A stretch of 64,000 nucleotides of DNA from JAQIBY01 sp051747965 (GTDB lineage: Bacteria; Bacteroidota; Bacteroidia; Bacteroidales; ML635J-15). Positions 34,101-43,355 of this stretch are shown here, piece by piece; position 1 is the first letter of the stretch, and every line of letters starts with the position of its first letter. Where the stretch lies: the NCBI GenBank assembly GCA_051747965.1, contig JBNJGS010000002.1:1-64000 (forward strand). The letters run 5' to 3'. Both the position numbers and the translations under genes were made by a program. The notes below the pieces were generated by a model. That model did no database searches. It worked only from the letters and a program-made list of their open reading frames with translations, and was not told where the DNA came from.

Positions 34101-37100
34101 ATATTGAATATATCGAATTCTGGCTAATGGATCCCTTTGTTGAGGATGAAAACAATCCCGGTGGTGATTTGCTTATCAACCTGGGTAGTGTTTCAGAAGA
34201 CGTTTTGAAAGATTCCAGGAAATCATTTGAAAACGGCCTGCCGGCACCGGCTGTGGACAACCCTGTAGATACCACTGCGTGGGGCCTGGTGCCTCTTGTA
34301 CAGTCCCTTGTCAACGCATTTGACACTGATCCTGAAAGCAGGGAGGCACAGGATGTGGGACTTGATGGATTGTCATCCGAAGATGAAGTAGAATTCTTTG
34401 CAGATTACCTCTCTGACCTGGCTGCCAATTATGGCCCAGACTCAGAAGTATATCAACAGGCAGTCAATGATCCCTCACTTGATGACTATCACCACTTCAG
34501 GGGTGAAGATTATGATGATGAAAACCTGGGGATTCTGGAACGGTACATGGATTATAACGGCCTTGAAGGCAACAGCCCTGTCTCCCAGCCCGGCGAAGAT
34601 TACTCCACATCTGCAACATCTCAACCGGATGTAGAAGACATCAACGAGGACAATACCCTGAGCGAAAATGAGTCATATTTTCAATATCGCATCAGTATCC
34701 GCCCCAACGAAATGGAAATCGGCGAAAACTACATAACCGACAAGGTTGAACATAAGGCTGAAATGGCCAATGATCAGGAAAGTGAAGTTACCTGGTATCA
34801 GTTTAAGGTTCCCATTTCCAATTATGATAAAAAAATCGGCCGGATAGAAGATTTTAAATCCATCCGTTTTATGCGTATGATTACCACCAATTTCTCACAA
34901 CCAACCATCATGCGCTTTGGTACACTGGATCTGGTTCGTAGCGATTGGAGAAAATACGACAAATCATTCATACAGCCAGGAGAATATATACCCGATGAAC
35001 TCACCAAAACACCATTTGAGGTAACTGCTGTAAACATTGAAGAAAATGCAAACAAATCACCGGTCAACTATGTATTGCCACCAGAGATTGATCGTGTCAT
35101 TGATCCGCAGAACCCACAGCTCCGCCAACTGAATGAACAGGCAATGGTGCTGAAGGTAATAGATCTTGCCGACGGTGATGCCCGCGCCGTGTACAAAAAC
35201 ATTGACATGGATGTCAGAAAATACAGAAAACTGAAAATGTTTATCCATGCAGAAGAAGTGCCCGGTTATGATTTGAATGATGATGACCTGGAAATATTTG
35301 TCAGATTGGGCTCTGATTATCAGAACAATTATTATGAATATGAATTACCTGTGAAAGTCACCCCCGCCGGCAATTACGACAACGACTCCCCTGATGACAG
35401 ACTGATAGTATGGCCTGAAGAAAACAACCTGGAACTGGAATTTGATTTGCTGCAACTGGTAAAACAAACCCGCAACGATGAAATGCGCTCAGCAGGGTCA
35501 GGTGTTACCCTGACCCGCCTGTATTCCATGGCTGACGGTGAAAGAACAGTAAGCATCATGGGAAATCCCAACCTCAGCAATGTCCGCACCATCATGATTG
35601 GCATACGCAACCCCAAGAAACAAACAGCAGCTGATCATGACGACGGTATGGAGAAAACAGCAGAAATCTGGGTCAATGAACTTCGTCTTACTGACTTTGA
35701 TGAAAAAGGCGGCTGGGCTGCACGTGCCAGGATGACTACAAAGCTTGCAGACTTTGGCTCCATCACTGTAACAGGAGAGACATCCAAGCCCGGATTTGGA
35801 AGCATTGAGCAAAAGGTCAGTGAACGCCAGAAAGAAGAAATCAATTCATACAACATTTCTTCCAATCTGGAATTGGGCAAATTTTTCCCGGAAAAGACTG
35901 GTGTCAGAATTCCTATGTATGTCAGCTACTCCGAGTCTGTCAGCAATCCCGAATACAATCCGCTGGATCCCGACATCCCGTTTAAAGTTGCTCTAAACGA
36001 CCCCAACCGGCCACAGGAGGAAAAAGATTCCATTAAGCGCATAGCCCAGGATTACACACAGCGAAAAAGCCTCAACTTTACCAATGTAAAGGTGAATAAG
36101 ATGAAAGGTCAACCGAAAATTTACGACCTTTCCAACTGGTCAGTGAGCTATACTTACAATGAGATTTTCAACCGGAACATCAATACGGAATTTGACACCA
36201 GGAAAGACATTTCAGGAGCCATCAATTACAATTACAATGCTACGCCTGAAAATGTGGAACCGTTCAAGAATGTGAGCTTTCTGAACAAACCGGCATTCCG
36301 TCTGATCAAAGATTTTAACTTTTACTATCTGCCCTCACAGTTGAGTTTCCGTACAAACCTCAACCGTCAGTACAATGAAAGTCAAACACGAAATATCAAC
36401 AATCCGTACATGCAGATTCCACTGAACGTAAATAAGAATTTTAACTGGATCAGGCAGTACGACTTTAAATACAACTTTTCCCGCAGTCTGAAATTTGACT
36501 TTTCTGCCACCAACAATGCCAGGATAGACGAGCCTGAAGGCCGCCTCTGGGAAGGAGATCCATACTATGAACAAAAGATGGATACAATCTGGACTAACCT
36601 GAGAGATTTTGGCCGCAATACGCAGTATAACCACAGTCTCAATCTGAATTATCAGTTGCCAATCAATAAAATACCAATTCTAAGCTGGGTATCTGCCAAT
36701 GCACGTTATAATGGAAATTACGACTGGATTGCCGGCCCAATTACTGCTGACACAATTGAACTGGGAAATACCATACAGAACAACAATACCATGACCCTGA
36801 ACAGTCAGTTCAATCTGATGTCCCTGTACAACAAAATCGATTATCTGAAAAAAGTAAACCAGGAATACAAGGGCAGAAAACGGAGAAGACCACAAAAACC
36901 GGAAATGGAGACAGTCACATACACTGAGGATGTGAAATCTCTGGAAAAAGAAAAGCGCAAACGGATTGTCCATAAGCTAAAAACAGAGAATGTTACGGTC
37001 AAAGCCACCAACAAAAAGGGAGCTGTAGTACCTGGTGATACAAGGATAGTTGATGACAAAATTGTGTTTTTCACACCGCGGGAAGATTCTGACAGTGCAA

Positions 37101-38596
37101 AGATTATTGTCTCGGGTCAGCGTGAGGTGAAAGAAAGTATTCTTAAGAAAATTGTTGACAATACCCTGGCCCTGGCCATGAGTACCAAAAATATTTCCAT
37201 ATCATATTCCGGTACCAACGCCACCTCACTCCCCGGTTATCTTCCTGAGCCTCAGCTGCTGGGAATAACCAATTATACACCGGAAGAGGCTATCTTCGGC
37301 CAACAGAACACCATACAGGCACCAGGCGCACCTTTTGTTCTGGGCTGGCAGGACAAAAACTTTGGCCGCTGGGCATCTGACAACTATCTGATTACACGCG
37401 ACTCCATGCTCAACCAGCCCTACACCATGAGTGAAAATGAAACCTGGAATATAAGGGCATCACTCGAACCTGTAAGACAAATGCGCCTTGACCTCAATAT
37501 GAACCGCACACATACAGTGAACACCAGTGAATATTATACCTGGACAATTGATGATCCAACTACAGGTGATGGCTATTTTAAAACAGGAACAGAACAAGTA
37601 CAGGGAAATTTCACCATGTCAACAATTACCATCGCTTCAGCGTTCGAACCTTTTGATCAGGATGGTAATTATGATTCCGATGTTTTTGATCTGTTTGCAT
37701 CAAATAGAAAAGTAATTGCCGCAAGACTTGCACAGGATCGCCCTGACTACGACCCCTCCGCTATAGATGAAGATGGTTACCCGGAAGGTTATGGGAAATT
37801 ATCCCAGGACGTACTAATGCCGGCATTCAGGGCTGCCTATTCCGGAATGGATCCCAAAACCATTTCGCTGGAAGAATTCCCTTCCATTACCAGTGTATTG
37901 CCAAACTGGCGAATGACTTACGACGGACTGTCGCAGGTACCATTCATCAAAGATTACATCCGCACCGCAAACATTACACACACGTATCGTTCCACCTACA
38001 ACATCGGTCAATACCAGAACAATTTGCGTGACCTCTGGGATCCCGAAAATGGTTTCAATTATATCACCGATCCCAACGGTAACTATTATTCTCAATATAC
38101 TTTTAATTCTGTCAGCATTACAGAGCAGTTCTCACCGCTGATTGGTATCGATCTGAACTGGAAAAATTCGCTCATCACCAAACTGGAATTCAAAAAATCC
38201 AGAAACCTGAACATGAGTTTCAGCAACAACCAACTCACTGAACAACGCACTGATGAATACATCATCGGAGCCGGATACAGAATCAAAGATGTACAGATTA
38301 CCATTGGAACTCAGGGAGGCAGAAAACGCACATTCAAATCTGACCTCAACCTCAGGCTGGACTTTTCTATCAGAAACAATTTAACGGTTATCCGTAAACT
38401 GGAAGAAGAAGTAAATCAGGCAACTGCAGGTAACGGAATAGTAACCATCAAAGCATCTGCCGATTATGTTTTGAGTGACAGGTTTAATCTCAGGTTATTC
38501 TATGACCATGTCATCAATACACCAAAAGTATCAATCTCCTATCCGACATCAAATATAGATTTTGGTGTAAGTGTAAGATTTACCCTGGCTTCTTAA
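31139..38596 (+). CDS. sprA: T9SS translocon / gliding protein SprA
   Basis: The 2485-residue product is a full-length SprA (SOV) homologue, the giant outer-membrane barrel through which type 9 secretion cargo leaves the cell. A signal peptide covers about residues 1-34. Family marks include 'EYTGHEDEIIQKIEAGNVSL', 'GSLIQGSQSLFGFKTELKFG', 'HYFKENYD', 'NAYIDDFEGSETSIDI' and repeated 'YTVDYNLGRVKIIN'-type segments, ending in 'YPTSNIDFGVSVRFTLAS'. The start codon is TTG (31139); there is no ATG ahead of the signal peptide. ruvA ends 11 nt upstream and gcvH follows. No other T9SS gene is in the window, and whether the cell glides cannot be told. Confidence 0.95.
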   Translation: MKRIYKYLTDTLLAGGLAILFLFPFAETSSAFSQNNNDSPAPDTTLHSADTIEIDEVDLPWDFQPDDNNPLTDDPESPLFGTDPDNINSQIEYDPESDSYVFKKTLGDSLELGTPYSLPFRDYMQYDFEQGMQDYWRQRVENANFETRSSLIPKLEVGGEAFDRIFGSNTIDIKPQGSAELSFGLNISKVENPNLPVKLQRTTTFDFDEKIQMNVVGQIGDKMKLNVQYDTEASFDFENSVKIEYTGHEDEIIQKIEAGNVSLPLTGSLIQGSQSLFGFKTELKFGKLTMTSIFSQQKGETSTITVEGGAQMQEYEIDADEYEKDKHFFLAHYFKENYDKSLKNLPVINSGVNITKVEVWVTNTSGNFEDARNIVAFTDLAESNDDNIQSEYITGISQTMLPTDSVNSLFNIEEQYPSVRDINQITSLLSGEPFSMQGGVDYQKIESARKLDASEYTLNSQLGYISLNSRLQSDQVLAVAFEYTVGGETYRVGEFANGGVSAPDALIVKLIKGTSLTPDQTTWDLMMKNIYSIGAYQLSSEDFILDVMYQNDKTGTAINYIPAGDIDQTILLRVMNLDNLNQQNDPYPDGRFDFVNNITIRPQNGRIIFPVREPFGSHLRQQITSGDPALDDVADEYVFQELYDSTQSTARQIAEKNKFYMAGQYKSSSGSEIRLNAINIPQGSVKVTAGGMELTENQDYTVDYNLGRVKIINEGILESGTPINISLESNSMFSVQTKTLVGTHLNYEISKDFNLGATILNLTERPLTQKVSIGDEPISNTIWGVNGSYRSEVPEITKAIDWLPFIETKEQSTITLTGEFAHLIPGHSRAIEKEGNAYIDDFEGSETSIDIKMFNAWSIASTPTGQENLFPNAELMDSLPYGFNRAKLAWYVIDPLFQRNNSPVSVEQQSSHYVREVQEQEIFPNKESETGAIPATLAVLNLAYYPNLKGPYNYNTDELNPDGTLMNPEKRWGGIMRELSTNDFEEANIEYIEFWLMDPFVEDENNPGGDLLINLGSVSEDVLKDSRKSFENGLPAPAVDNPVDTTAWGLVPLVQSLVNAFDTDPESREAQDVGLDGLSSEDEVEFFADYLSDLAANYGPDSEVYQQAVNDPSLDDYHHFRGEDYDDENLGILERYMDYNGLEGNSPVSQPGEDYSTSATSQPDVEDINEDNTLSENESYFQYRISIRPNEMEIGENYITDKVEHKAEMANDQESEVTWYQFKVPISNYDKKIGRIEDFKSIRFMRMITTNFSQPTIMRFGTLDLVRSDWRKYDKSFIQPGEYIPDELTKTPFEVTAVNIEENANKSPVNYVLPPEIDRVIDPQNPQLRQLNEQAMVLKVIDLADGDARAVYKNIDMDVRKYRKLKMFIHAEEVPGYDLNDDDLEIFVRLGSDYQNNYYEYELPVKVTPAGNYDNDSPDDRLIVWPEENNLELEFDLLQLVKQTRNDEMRSAGSGVTLTRLYSMADGERTVSIMGNPNLSNVRTIMIGIRNPKKQTAADHDDGMEKTAEIWVNELRLTDFDEKGGWAARARMTTKLADFGSITVTGETSKPGFGSIEQKVSERQKEEINSYNISSNLELGKFFPEKTGVRIPMYVSYSESVSNPEYNPLDPDIPFKVALNDPNRPQEEKDSIKRIAQDYTQRKSLNFTNVKVNKMKGQPKIYDLSNWSVSYTYNEIFNRNINTEFDTRKDISGAINYNYNATPENVEPFKNVSFLNKPAFRLIKDFNFYYLPSQLSFRTNLNRQYNESQTRNINNPYMQIPLNVNKNFNWIRQYDFKYNFSRSLKFDFSATNNARIDEPEGRLWEGDPYYEQKMDTIWTNLRDFGRNTQYNHSLNLNYQLPINKIPILSWVSANARYNGNYDWIAGPITADTIELGNTIQNNNTMTLNSQFNLMSLYNKIDYLKKVNQEYKGRKRRRPQKPEMETVTYTEDVKSLEKEKRKRIVHKLKTENVTVKATNKKGAVVPGDTRIVDDKIVFFTPREDSDSAKIIVSGQREVKESILKKIVDNTLALAMSTKNISISYSGTNATSLPGYLPEPQLLGITNYTPEEAIFGQQNTIQAPGAPFVLGWQDKNFGRWASDNYLITRDSMLNQPYTMSENETWNIRASLEPVRQMRLDLNMNRTHTVNTSEYYTWTIDDPTTGDGYFKTGTEQVQGNFTMSTITIASAFEPFDQDGNYDSDVFDLFASNRKVIAARLAQDRPDYDPSAIDEDGYPEGYGKLSQDVLMPAFRAAYSGMDPKTISLEEFPSITSVLPNWRMTYDGLSQVPFIKDYIRTANITHTYRSTYNIGQYQNNLRDLWDPENGFNYITDPNGNYYSQYTFNSVSITEQFSPLIGIDLNWKNSLITKLEFKKSRNLNMSFSNNQLTEQRTDEYIIGAGYRIKDVQITIGTQGGRKRTFKSDLNLRLDFSIRNNLTVIRKLEEEVNQATAGNGIVTIKASADYVLSDRFNLRLFYDHVINTPKVSISYPTSNIDFGVSVRFTLAS

Positions 38597-38669
38597 AGGG
38601 ATACATGTACAGAATTATGCGTTTTGATTAGTATGTTGCCAAACAATTCAATATCCTGATCATTTTTTT

Positions 38670-38677
38670 TACATTTG
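38670..38677 (+). promoter_or_regulatory. -7 promoter element of gcvH
   Basis: TACATTTG matches TAnnTTTG 27 nt upstream of the gcvH ATG, giving gcvH its own promoter after sprA. Confidence 0.5.
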
Positions 38678-38704
38678 TAACTTAAATACTAAAAAACTTG
38701 ATAT

Positions 38705-39085
38705 ATGAAAATACAGGAAAATTTCAAGTACAGCAAAACCCACGAATGGGTAAAAGTTGACGGTGATGAGGCTTATATTGGTGTTTCCGACTACGCTCAG
38801 CAGCAGCTTGGAGATGTTGTTTTTGTTGAGGTTGAAACCGAAGGCGAAGAGCTTGACAAAGAGGAGGCTTTTGGCACAATTGAAGCAGTAAAGACCGTTT
38901 CTGACATTTACATGCCCATTGGCGGTGAAGTCCTTGCGTTTAATGAAAAACTCGAAGACAGCCCCGACCTGGTAAACAAAGACCCATACGGTGACGGCTG
39001 GATCATTAAAGTAAAAATCAGTGACAAATCAGAACTTGATGATCTGATGGATGCTGAAGCATACAAAAAAGAAGCAGAAGAGTAA
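38705..39085 (+). CDS. gcvH: Glycine cleavage system H protein
   Basis: The 126-residue product has the normal H-protein length. 'FGTIEAVKTVSDIYMPIGGE' holds the lipoylated Lys63 in the usual E-x-V-K context. It carries the aminomethyl group between the P, T and L proteins of glycine cleavage. The other gcv genes are not nearby; here it is next to sprA. Confidence 0.96.
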   Translation: MKIQENFKYSKTHEWVKVDGDEAYIGVSDYAQQQLGDVVFVEVETEGEELDKEEAFGTIEAVKTVSDIYMPIGGEVLAFNEKLEDSPDLVNKDPYGDGWIIKVKISDKSELDDLMDAEAYKKEAEE

Positions 39086-39193
39086 AATATATCTAAAAAC
39101 ACCCTGTCCTGCAAGTTAAAGTAGTTCACAAGCTTTCCTGCCTGTGCCGGAAAAGCAATGTGCTTGGTTTTCCTTTCAGGATGGGGTTTGTCT

Positions 39194-39895
39194 ATGAAAT
39201 ATATTGCTGTGATACTGGCCGGAGGCTCCGGCAAACGCATGGGCGCAAGCCTTCCAAAACAATTCATGGAACTGGCGGGTAAGCCCGTTATACAGCACAG
39301 CATGGAACGTTTTGCAGATTCGGGTTGTATAGATGAAATCATCATCGTTTCGCATCCGGATTTTAAAAGCTTACTTCCTGTTGAAAGTTTAAAACTCAGC
39401 ATGCCTGCCCATGTTATTCCCGGTGGCAGCAGCAGAAATATGTCCACATGGCAGGCCATCAACTTTGCCAAAAACCAATACAGAAATCAGGAAACATCTT
39501 TATTATTTCACGATGCTGCACGCCCGAATCCCGACCCGAAGGTAATCAGAAACATTACCACAATGCTTATGACCCACAGCGCTGTAGCCACTGTAAATCC
39601 TGTAACAGATACACTTTACCGGCTTGATGAGAAAGATGAGTTCTCAGGGCTGGCCGACCGCAGTAAACTCCTGCGGGCTCATACACCACAGGGCTTCAGG
39701 TTAAGGACAATCAGCCAGGCATATGATGCACGCCAGATGAATGGTAATCCGGAATTCACCGACGATATCAGCATCGTCAATCACTACCTGCCCGAAGTAA
39801 AAATTGGTATGGTAAAAGACAACCCCCTGAATCTTAAAATCAGTTTCCCCGAGGATCTCAAGCTTATGGAAGCTATTCTGGCAAAGAAAAAATAG
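39194..39895 (+). CDS. ispD: 2-C-methyl-D-erythritol 4-phosphate cytidylyltransferase
   Basis: The 233-residue product begins 'MKYIAVILAGGSGKRMG', the nucleotide-binding loop of the IspD family, continues 'LPKQFMELAGKPV', and has 'FHDAARPNPDPKVI' and 'DDISIVNHY'. It forms CDP-methylerythritol in the MEP isoprenoid pathway. The upstream extension to 39158 is hydrophobic and not family-like, so the ATG at 39194 is used. It is convergent with the heptose kinase gene. Confidence 0.9.
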   Translation: MKYIAVILAGGSGKRMGASLPKQFMELAGKPVIQHSMERFADSGCIDEIIIVSHPDFKSLLPVESLKLSMPAHVIPGGSSRNMSTWQAINFAKNQYRNQETSLLFHDAARPNPDPKVIRNITTMLMTHSAVATVNPVTDTLYRLDEKDEFSGLADRSKLLRAHTPQGFRLRTISQAYDARQMNGNPEFTDDISIVNHYLPEVKIGMVKDNPLNLKISFPEDLKLMEAILAKKK

Positions 39896-39911
39896 ATGGC
39901 ACTTCCCTGCT

Positions 39912-40919
39912 TTATGATACTCCGGTACCGGGATTTTCTTTCAACTCCCTGAGTAAATCCTCACGCATTACCGGCACAACACCCGAATGCTCACACACCA
40001 GTCCGCCGGCCATATTTGCAATATAGGCTATATCGCGCCTGTCTAATCCACAAACCAAACACAGTGTGGCTGTGGCGATAACCGTATCTCCCGCACCGGA
40101 GACATCAGAAATATTCCGTATTTCAGCAGGAAGAAAATCCTCACCATCCTCCGATGCTATCACTGCTCCTGCTTCAGCAAGGGTTAATAAAACCTGCTCA
40201 ACCTTAAGATCTTTCATCAGCTTGTGTATCAGCCCGCGAATCATGGCTTTATCGCTTTTGGCAAAATCGGTTTTCATGCCTTCCTTCATTTCCCGGTAAT
40301 TGGGCTTAAACAAAGTGACACCTTTATAAGCCATAAAGTTCCGTTTCTTCGGATCAACACTTACCGGTATTTTACAGTCCGCAGCCAGAGCTACCACATG
40401 CTCAATAAGCTCCGGGGTAATTATTCCCTTGTCATAATCTTCAAATATAATGGCATCCGGGGATTCACTTTCGCAGATTGCAGTGATTTTGGAAGCCAGT
40501 TTATTCACTGTATCATCGGTCAATACATTCGTGTTTTCCTCATCCACCCTCAACAGATGCTGGCCATTGCTTATGATGCGGGTTTTTACACTGGTGGGTC
40601 TGTCTTCAATGCGCAGAATACCATCTGTACGCATGCCTTCTTCATTGAGCAAACGGATGAATTCATCTCCATTGCTATCATTGCCGATAACACTGCACAT
40701 CAGGGGTTCTGCTCCAAGTGACCGGATGTTTCTTGCCACATTGGAAGCACCTCCCAGCCGGTTTTCCCTTCCGCTGATGCATACAATTGGTATGGGAGCC
40801 TCCGGACTGATTCGGTCAACCTCTCCCCACATGTAAGAATCAATCATCACATCACCGATAATCAGTATTTTCTTATCTGCGAAGCATTCAAAAACATGCT
40901 CAATATTTTCAGTTTTCAT
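39912..40919 (-). CDS. Heptose-7-phosphate kinase (HldE/RfaE kinase domain)
   Basis: The 335-residue PfkB-type kinase has 'ILIIGDVMIDSYMWGEVDRI' near the N-terminus, 'RLGGASNVARNI', and the C-terminal 'DVSGAGDTVIATATL' with the catalytic Asp. It matches the kinase half of HldE, which makes heptose 1,7-bisphosphate for LPS core. The cytidylyl/adenylyltransferase half of E. coli HldE is absent, so the adenylyltransferase must be separate. The start at 40919 (MKTENIEHVFECF) fits the family; the frame is open to 40997. Confidence 0.87.
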   Translation of the reverse strand: MKTENIEHVFECFADKKILIIGDVMIDSYMWGEVDRISPEAPIPIVCISGRENRLGGASNVARNIRSLGAEPLMCSVIGNDSNGDEFIRLLNEEGMRTDGILRIEDRPTSVKTRIISNGQHLLRVDEENTNVLTDDTVNKLASKITAICESESPDAIIFEDYDKGIITPELIEHVVALAADCKIPVSVDPKKRNFMAYKGVTLFKPNYREMKEGMKTDFAKSDKAMIRGLIHKLMKDLKVEQVLLTLAEAGAVIASEDGEDFLPAEIRNISDVSGAGDTVIATATLCLVCGLDRRDIAYIANMAGGLVCEHSGVVPVMREDLLRELKENPGTGVS

Positions 40920-40940
40920 AGGCAATGACTTATCATCATT

Positions 40941-40948
40941 CAAATTTA
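40941..40948 (-). promoter_or_regulatory. -7 promoter element of the heptose kinase gene
   Basis: TAAATTTG on the minus strand matches TAnnTTTG 21 nt before the start codon. Confidence 0.45.
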
Positions 40949-41035
40949 GACAAATTAATGAAAGAAAAAAGCAGTATTCCTTTTCGGTCACCATCAAACA
41001 GGTGTTTTTTTTAAGTGTTCACATGCTATTTTCAT

Positions 41036-41043
41036 TACATTTG
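41036..41043 (+). promoter_or_regulatory. -7 promoter element abutting the hemW start
   Basis: TACATTTG matches TAnnTTTG and ends only 4 nt before the hemW ATG at 41048. If used, transcription would begin at or next to the start codon and the mRNA would be leaderless. Confidence 0.45.
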
Positions 41044-41047
41044 TTGT

Positions 41048-42163
41048 ATGTCTGGTATATATGTACATATTCCCTTCTGTCGCAGAAAGTGCCATTATTG
41101 TGATTTCTATTCTCTGGCACTTTTATCCAAAGAGCAGGATTTTGTGGATGCCCTATGCCGGGAAATAACGCAGGCTTCTCCGGACAAAAAAAATGTGGAA
41201 ACAATTTATTTTGGTGGTGGCACGCCGTCCCTACTGTCGGACAAATCTCTGGAACGCATCATGCTCAGCATCCGGCAGAATTTTGAAATCACAAAAGGAG
41301 CTGAAATAAGCCTTGAGGCAAACCCCGAAGACATCCGGCCTGAATCTCTGAAAATATGGAAGGAGCTCGGATTTAATCGTCTGAGCATAGGCATTCAGTC
41401 CACTGATGATAAGATTTTATCTTTCCTTGGCCGGAAACACAGCAGCCGTGAAAGCCTGAAAAGCCTGGAAGAAGCAAGAAAATCCGGTTTTAAAAGTATT
41501 TCTGCAGATTTAATTTATGGCATTCCCGGGCTTGATCATTCCATCTGGGAAAAAAGCATCAGAACAATACTGTCCACAGGAATTCAACATCTTTCTGCTT
41601 ATCACCTTACCATAGAACCGGGCACTCTGCTGAATCGCCGCTTAAATCAAAATCGCTTTACATTGCCGGCAGATGAAGAATCTTACCATCAGTTCATCTT
41701 GCTTTTTGACATCACTGAAAAAGAAGGTTTTCCCTGGTATGAAATCTCAAATTTTGCAAAAAAAAGCTTTCACAGCAGGCACAATTCTGCATATTGGGAT
41801 GGCACTGCATATTATGGTTTTGGTCCGTCTGCACATTCTTACGATGGTGAGAACATCCGGCGATGGAATCTCTCAGATCTGAATGATTATATTGCAACAG
41901 GCGGCAACAATGCAGAACAGGAATATCTGGACGACAAAGATAAATTCAATGATTACCTGATTACACGTTTACGGACACGACACGGTCTTGAGCTTGGTGA
42001 AATGGAAAAACGCTTTGGCAGCACAAAATTATCCGCATTAAAACGTAAACTTCATGTATACACAGACACAGGGAAAGCCAGTATTGAGGGTAATTGCTTC
42101 AGGCTGGAGCCGGAATCTTTGTTTATTTCGGACAGTATCCTGAAAGATATTATCTATATTTAA
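41048..42163 (+). CDS. hemW: Radical SAM protein HemW
   Basis: The 371-residue product starts 'MSGIYVHIPFCRRKCHYCDF' with the radical-SAM cysteines Cys11, Cys15 and Cys18, and has 'IYFGGGTPSLL' and 'RLSIGIQSTDDKILSFLGR'. It belongs to the coproporphyrinogen oxidase-like HemW group, heme chaperones and not true HemN enzymes. The start at 41048 is fixed by the motif at the extreme N-terminus. The sugar permease gene begins 23 nt downstream. Confidence 0.9.
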   Translation: MSGIYVHIPFCRRKCHYCDFYSLALLSKEQDFVDALCREITQASPDKKNVETIYFGGGTPSLLSDKSLERIMLSIRQNFEITKGAEISLEANPEDIRPESLKIWKELGFNRLSIGIQSTDDKILSFLGRKHSSRESLKSLEEARKSGFKSISADLIYGIPGLDHSIWEKSIRTILSTGIQHLSAYHLTIEPGTLLNRRLNQNRFTLPADEESYHQFILLFDITEKEGFPWYEISNFAKKSFHSRHNSAYWDGTAYYGFGPSAHSYDGENIRRWNLSDLNDYIATGGNNAEQEYLDDKDKFNDYLITRLRTRHGLELGEMEKRFGSTKLSALKRKLHVYTDTGKASIEGNCFRLEPESLFISDSILKDIIYI

Positions 42164-42186
42164 CCAAAAATATTGACCCTGCGTTT

Positions 42187-43350
42187 ATGAACAAGAAAAA
42201 TATTAATCCTGCTTTTGCATCTGTCCCTGTCTTTCTGGCTTTTCTGTGTATGGGTTTTGGTGATGTCGCCGGAACACTTACCGATCTTGTGAAGGATGAA
42301 TATCATCTTACCAACTTCATGGCCGGCTTTGTTCCCGCCTCGGGTTTTGTAATGTTTGGTCTCTTGTCTGTTCCTTTCAGTTTAATCATGGCAAGACAGG
42401 GTAAAAAGAAGATTCTGGCCCTGGGACTTATCATTGCATTGCTTGGCCTTGTAATTCCGGTTGTGTTTGGCTTTTCTCTTTTCAGCGTTTTATTGCTTTC
42501 TATACTACTTCTGGGTGCCGGTGCAGCATTGTTGCAGGTTGCCGGTAATCCCATCATGCGGGATGTTTCCCCGGAAGGTAAATATTCCAGAAACCTCAGT
42601 TTTGGCCAGTTTGTAAAAGCCATAGGTTCACTGTCCGGAGCTCTGATTCCGGCAGCTGCAGCAGCCTGGTTTGGTATGGACTGGAAGCTGCTTTTTCCCA
42701 TATATGCTATTGCCATCGGCATCACAACGGTAATTCTTCTGTTGATACCCATCCGTGAAAAAGCCATGCCAGATGTGCCACCCAGTTTGCTTTCCTGTTT
42801 GAATTTACTGAGAAAACCGGGCATTGCCATCATGGTACTGGCGATCTTTTTGTATGTGGGAGCAGAAGTAAGCATGGCATCAAAACTGCCAAGCTACCTG
42901 GAAAACAACTACGGCCTGGATATTGACAAACTTGGTGTAGCCAGTGTAGGTTTGTTTTTTCTGACAATCATGATAGGCCGTTTCCTTGGTGGCATCATAC
43001 TCAACTGGATAAAGGCCCCGGTGTTTCTGCTTAGTACTACCATTATCGCCCTGCTGGGGATTGGCGGTCTTTTTCTTCACTCCCAGACAGTGGCAATCAG
43101 TTCCATCATACTGATTGGCCTCGGCTTTGCCAATATCTTCCCCCTGATATTCTCCATTACAGTGGACAAACATCCGGAATATACCAATGAGCTATCCGGC
43201 CTGATGGTCACTGCAATTATTGGAGGTGCTGTCCTGCCTCTCATCATGGGAAAAGTTGCCGATATCACAAGTGTTACTTTTAGTTTTATAGTCCCCGGAA
43301 TTGCCATACTCTACACTATTTTTGTCGCATTGAAAACCCAAAATGCCTGA
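42187..43350 (+). CDS. FucP/GluP-type sugar MFS transporter
   Basis: The 387-residue product has about twelve hydrophobic segments. Features of the fucose/glucose permease branch are 'GFGDVAGTLTDLVKDEYHLT', 'GAGAALLQVAGNPIMRDVSP', 'NLSFGQFVKAIGSLSGALIP' and 'GAEVSMASKLPSYLE'. It should import a hexose by proton symport. The start at 42187 is preferred because the longer frame overlaps hemW. The ROK kinase begins 5 nt downstream, so uptake and phosphorylation are coupled. Sugar identity is not evident. Confidence 0.87.
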   Translation: MNKKNINPAFASVPVFLAFLCMGFGDVAGTLTDLVKDEYHLTNFMAGFVPASGFVMFGLLSVPFSLIMARQGKKKILALGLIIALLGLVIPVVFGFSLFSVLLLSILLLGAGAALLQVAGNPIMRDVSPEGKYSRNLSFGQFVKAIGSLSGALIPAAAAAWFGMDWKLLFPIYAIAIGITTVILLLIPIREKAMPDVPPSLLSCLNLLRKPGIAIMVLAIFLYVGAEVSMASKLPSYLENNYGLDIDKLGVASVGLFFLTIMIGRFLGGIILNWIKAPVFLLSTTIIALLGIGGLFLHSQTVAISSIILIGLGFANIFPLIFSITVDKHPEYTNELSGLMVTAIIGGAVLPLIMGKVADITSVTFSFIVPGIAILYTIFVALKTQNA

Positions 43351-43355
43351 TTAAT

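Noticed and set aside
39912..40919. Ribokinase or fructokinase
   Set aside because: The N-terminal 'GDVMIDSYMWGEVDRISPEAP' and length fit the heptose kinase half of HldE better than sugar kinases of the ribokinase branch.
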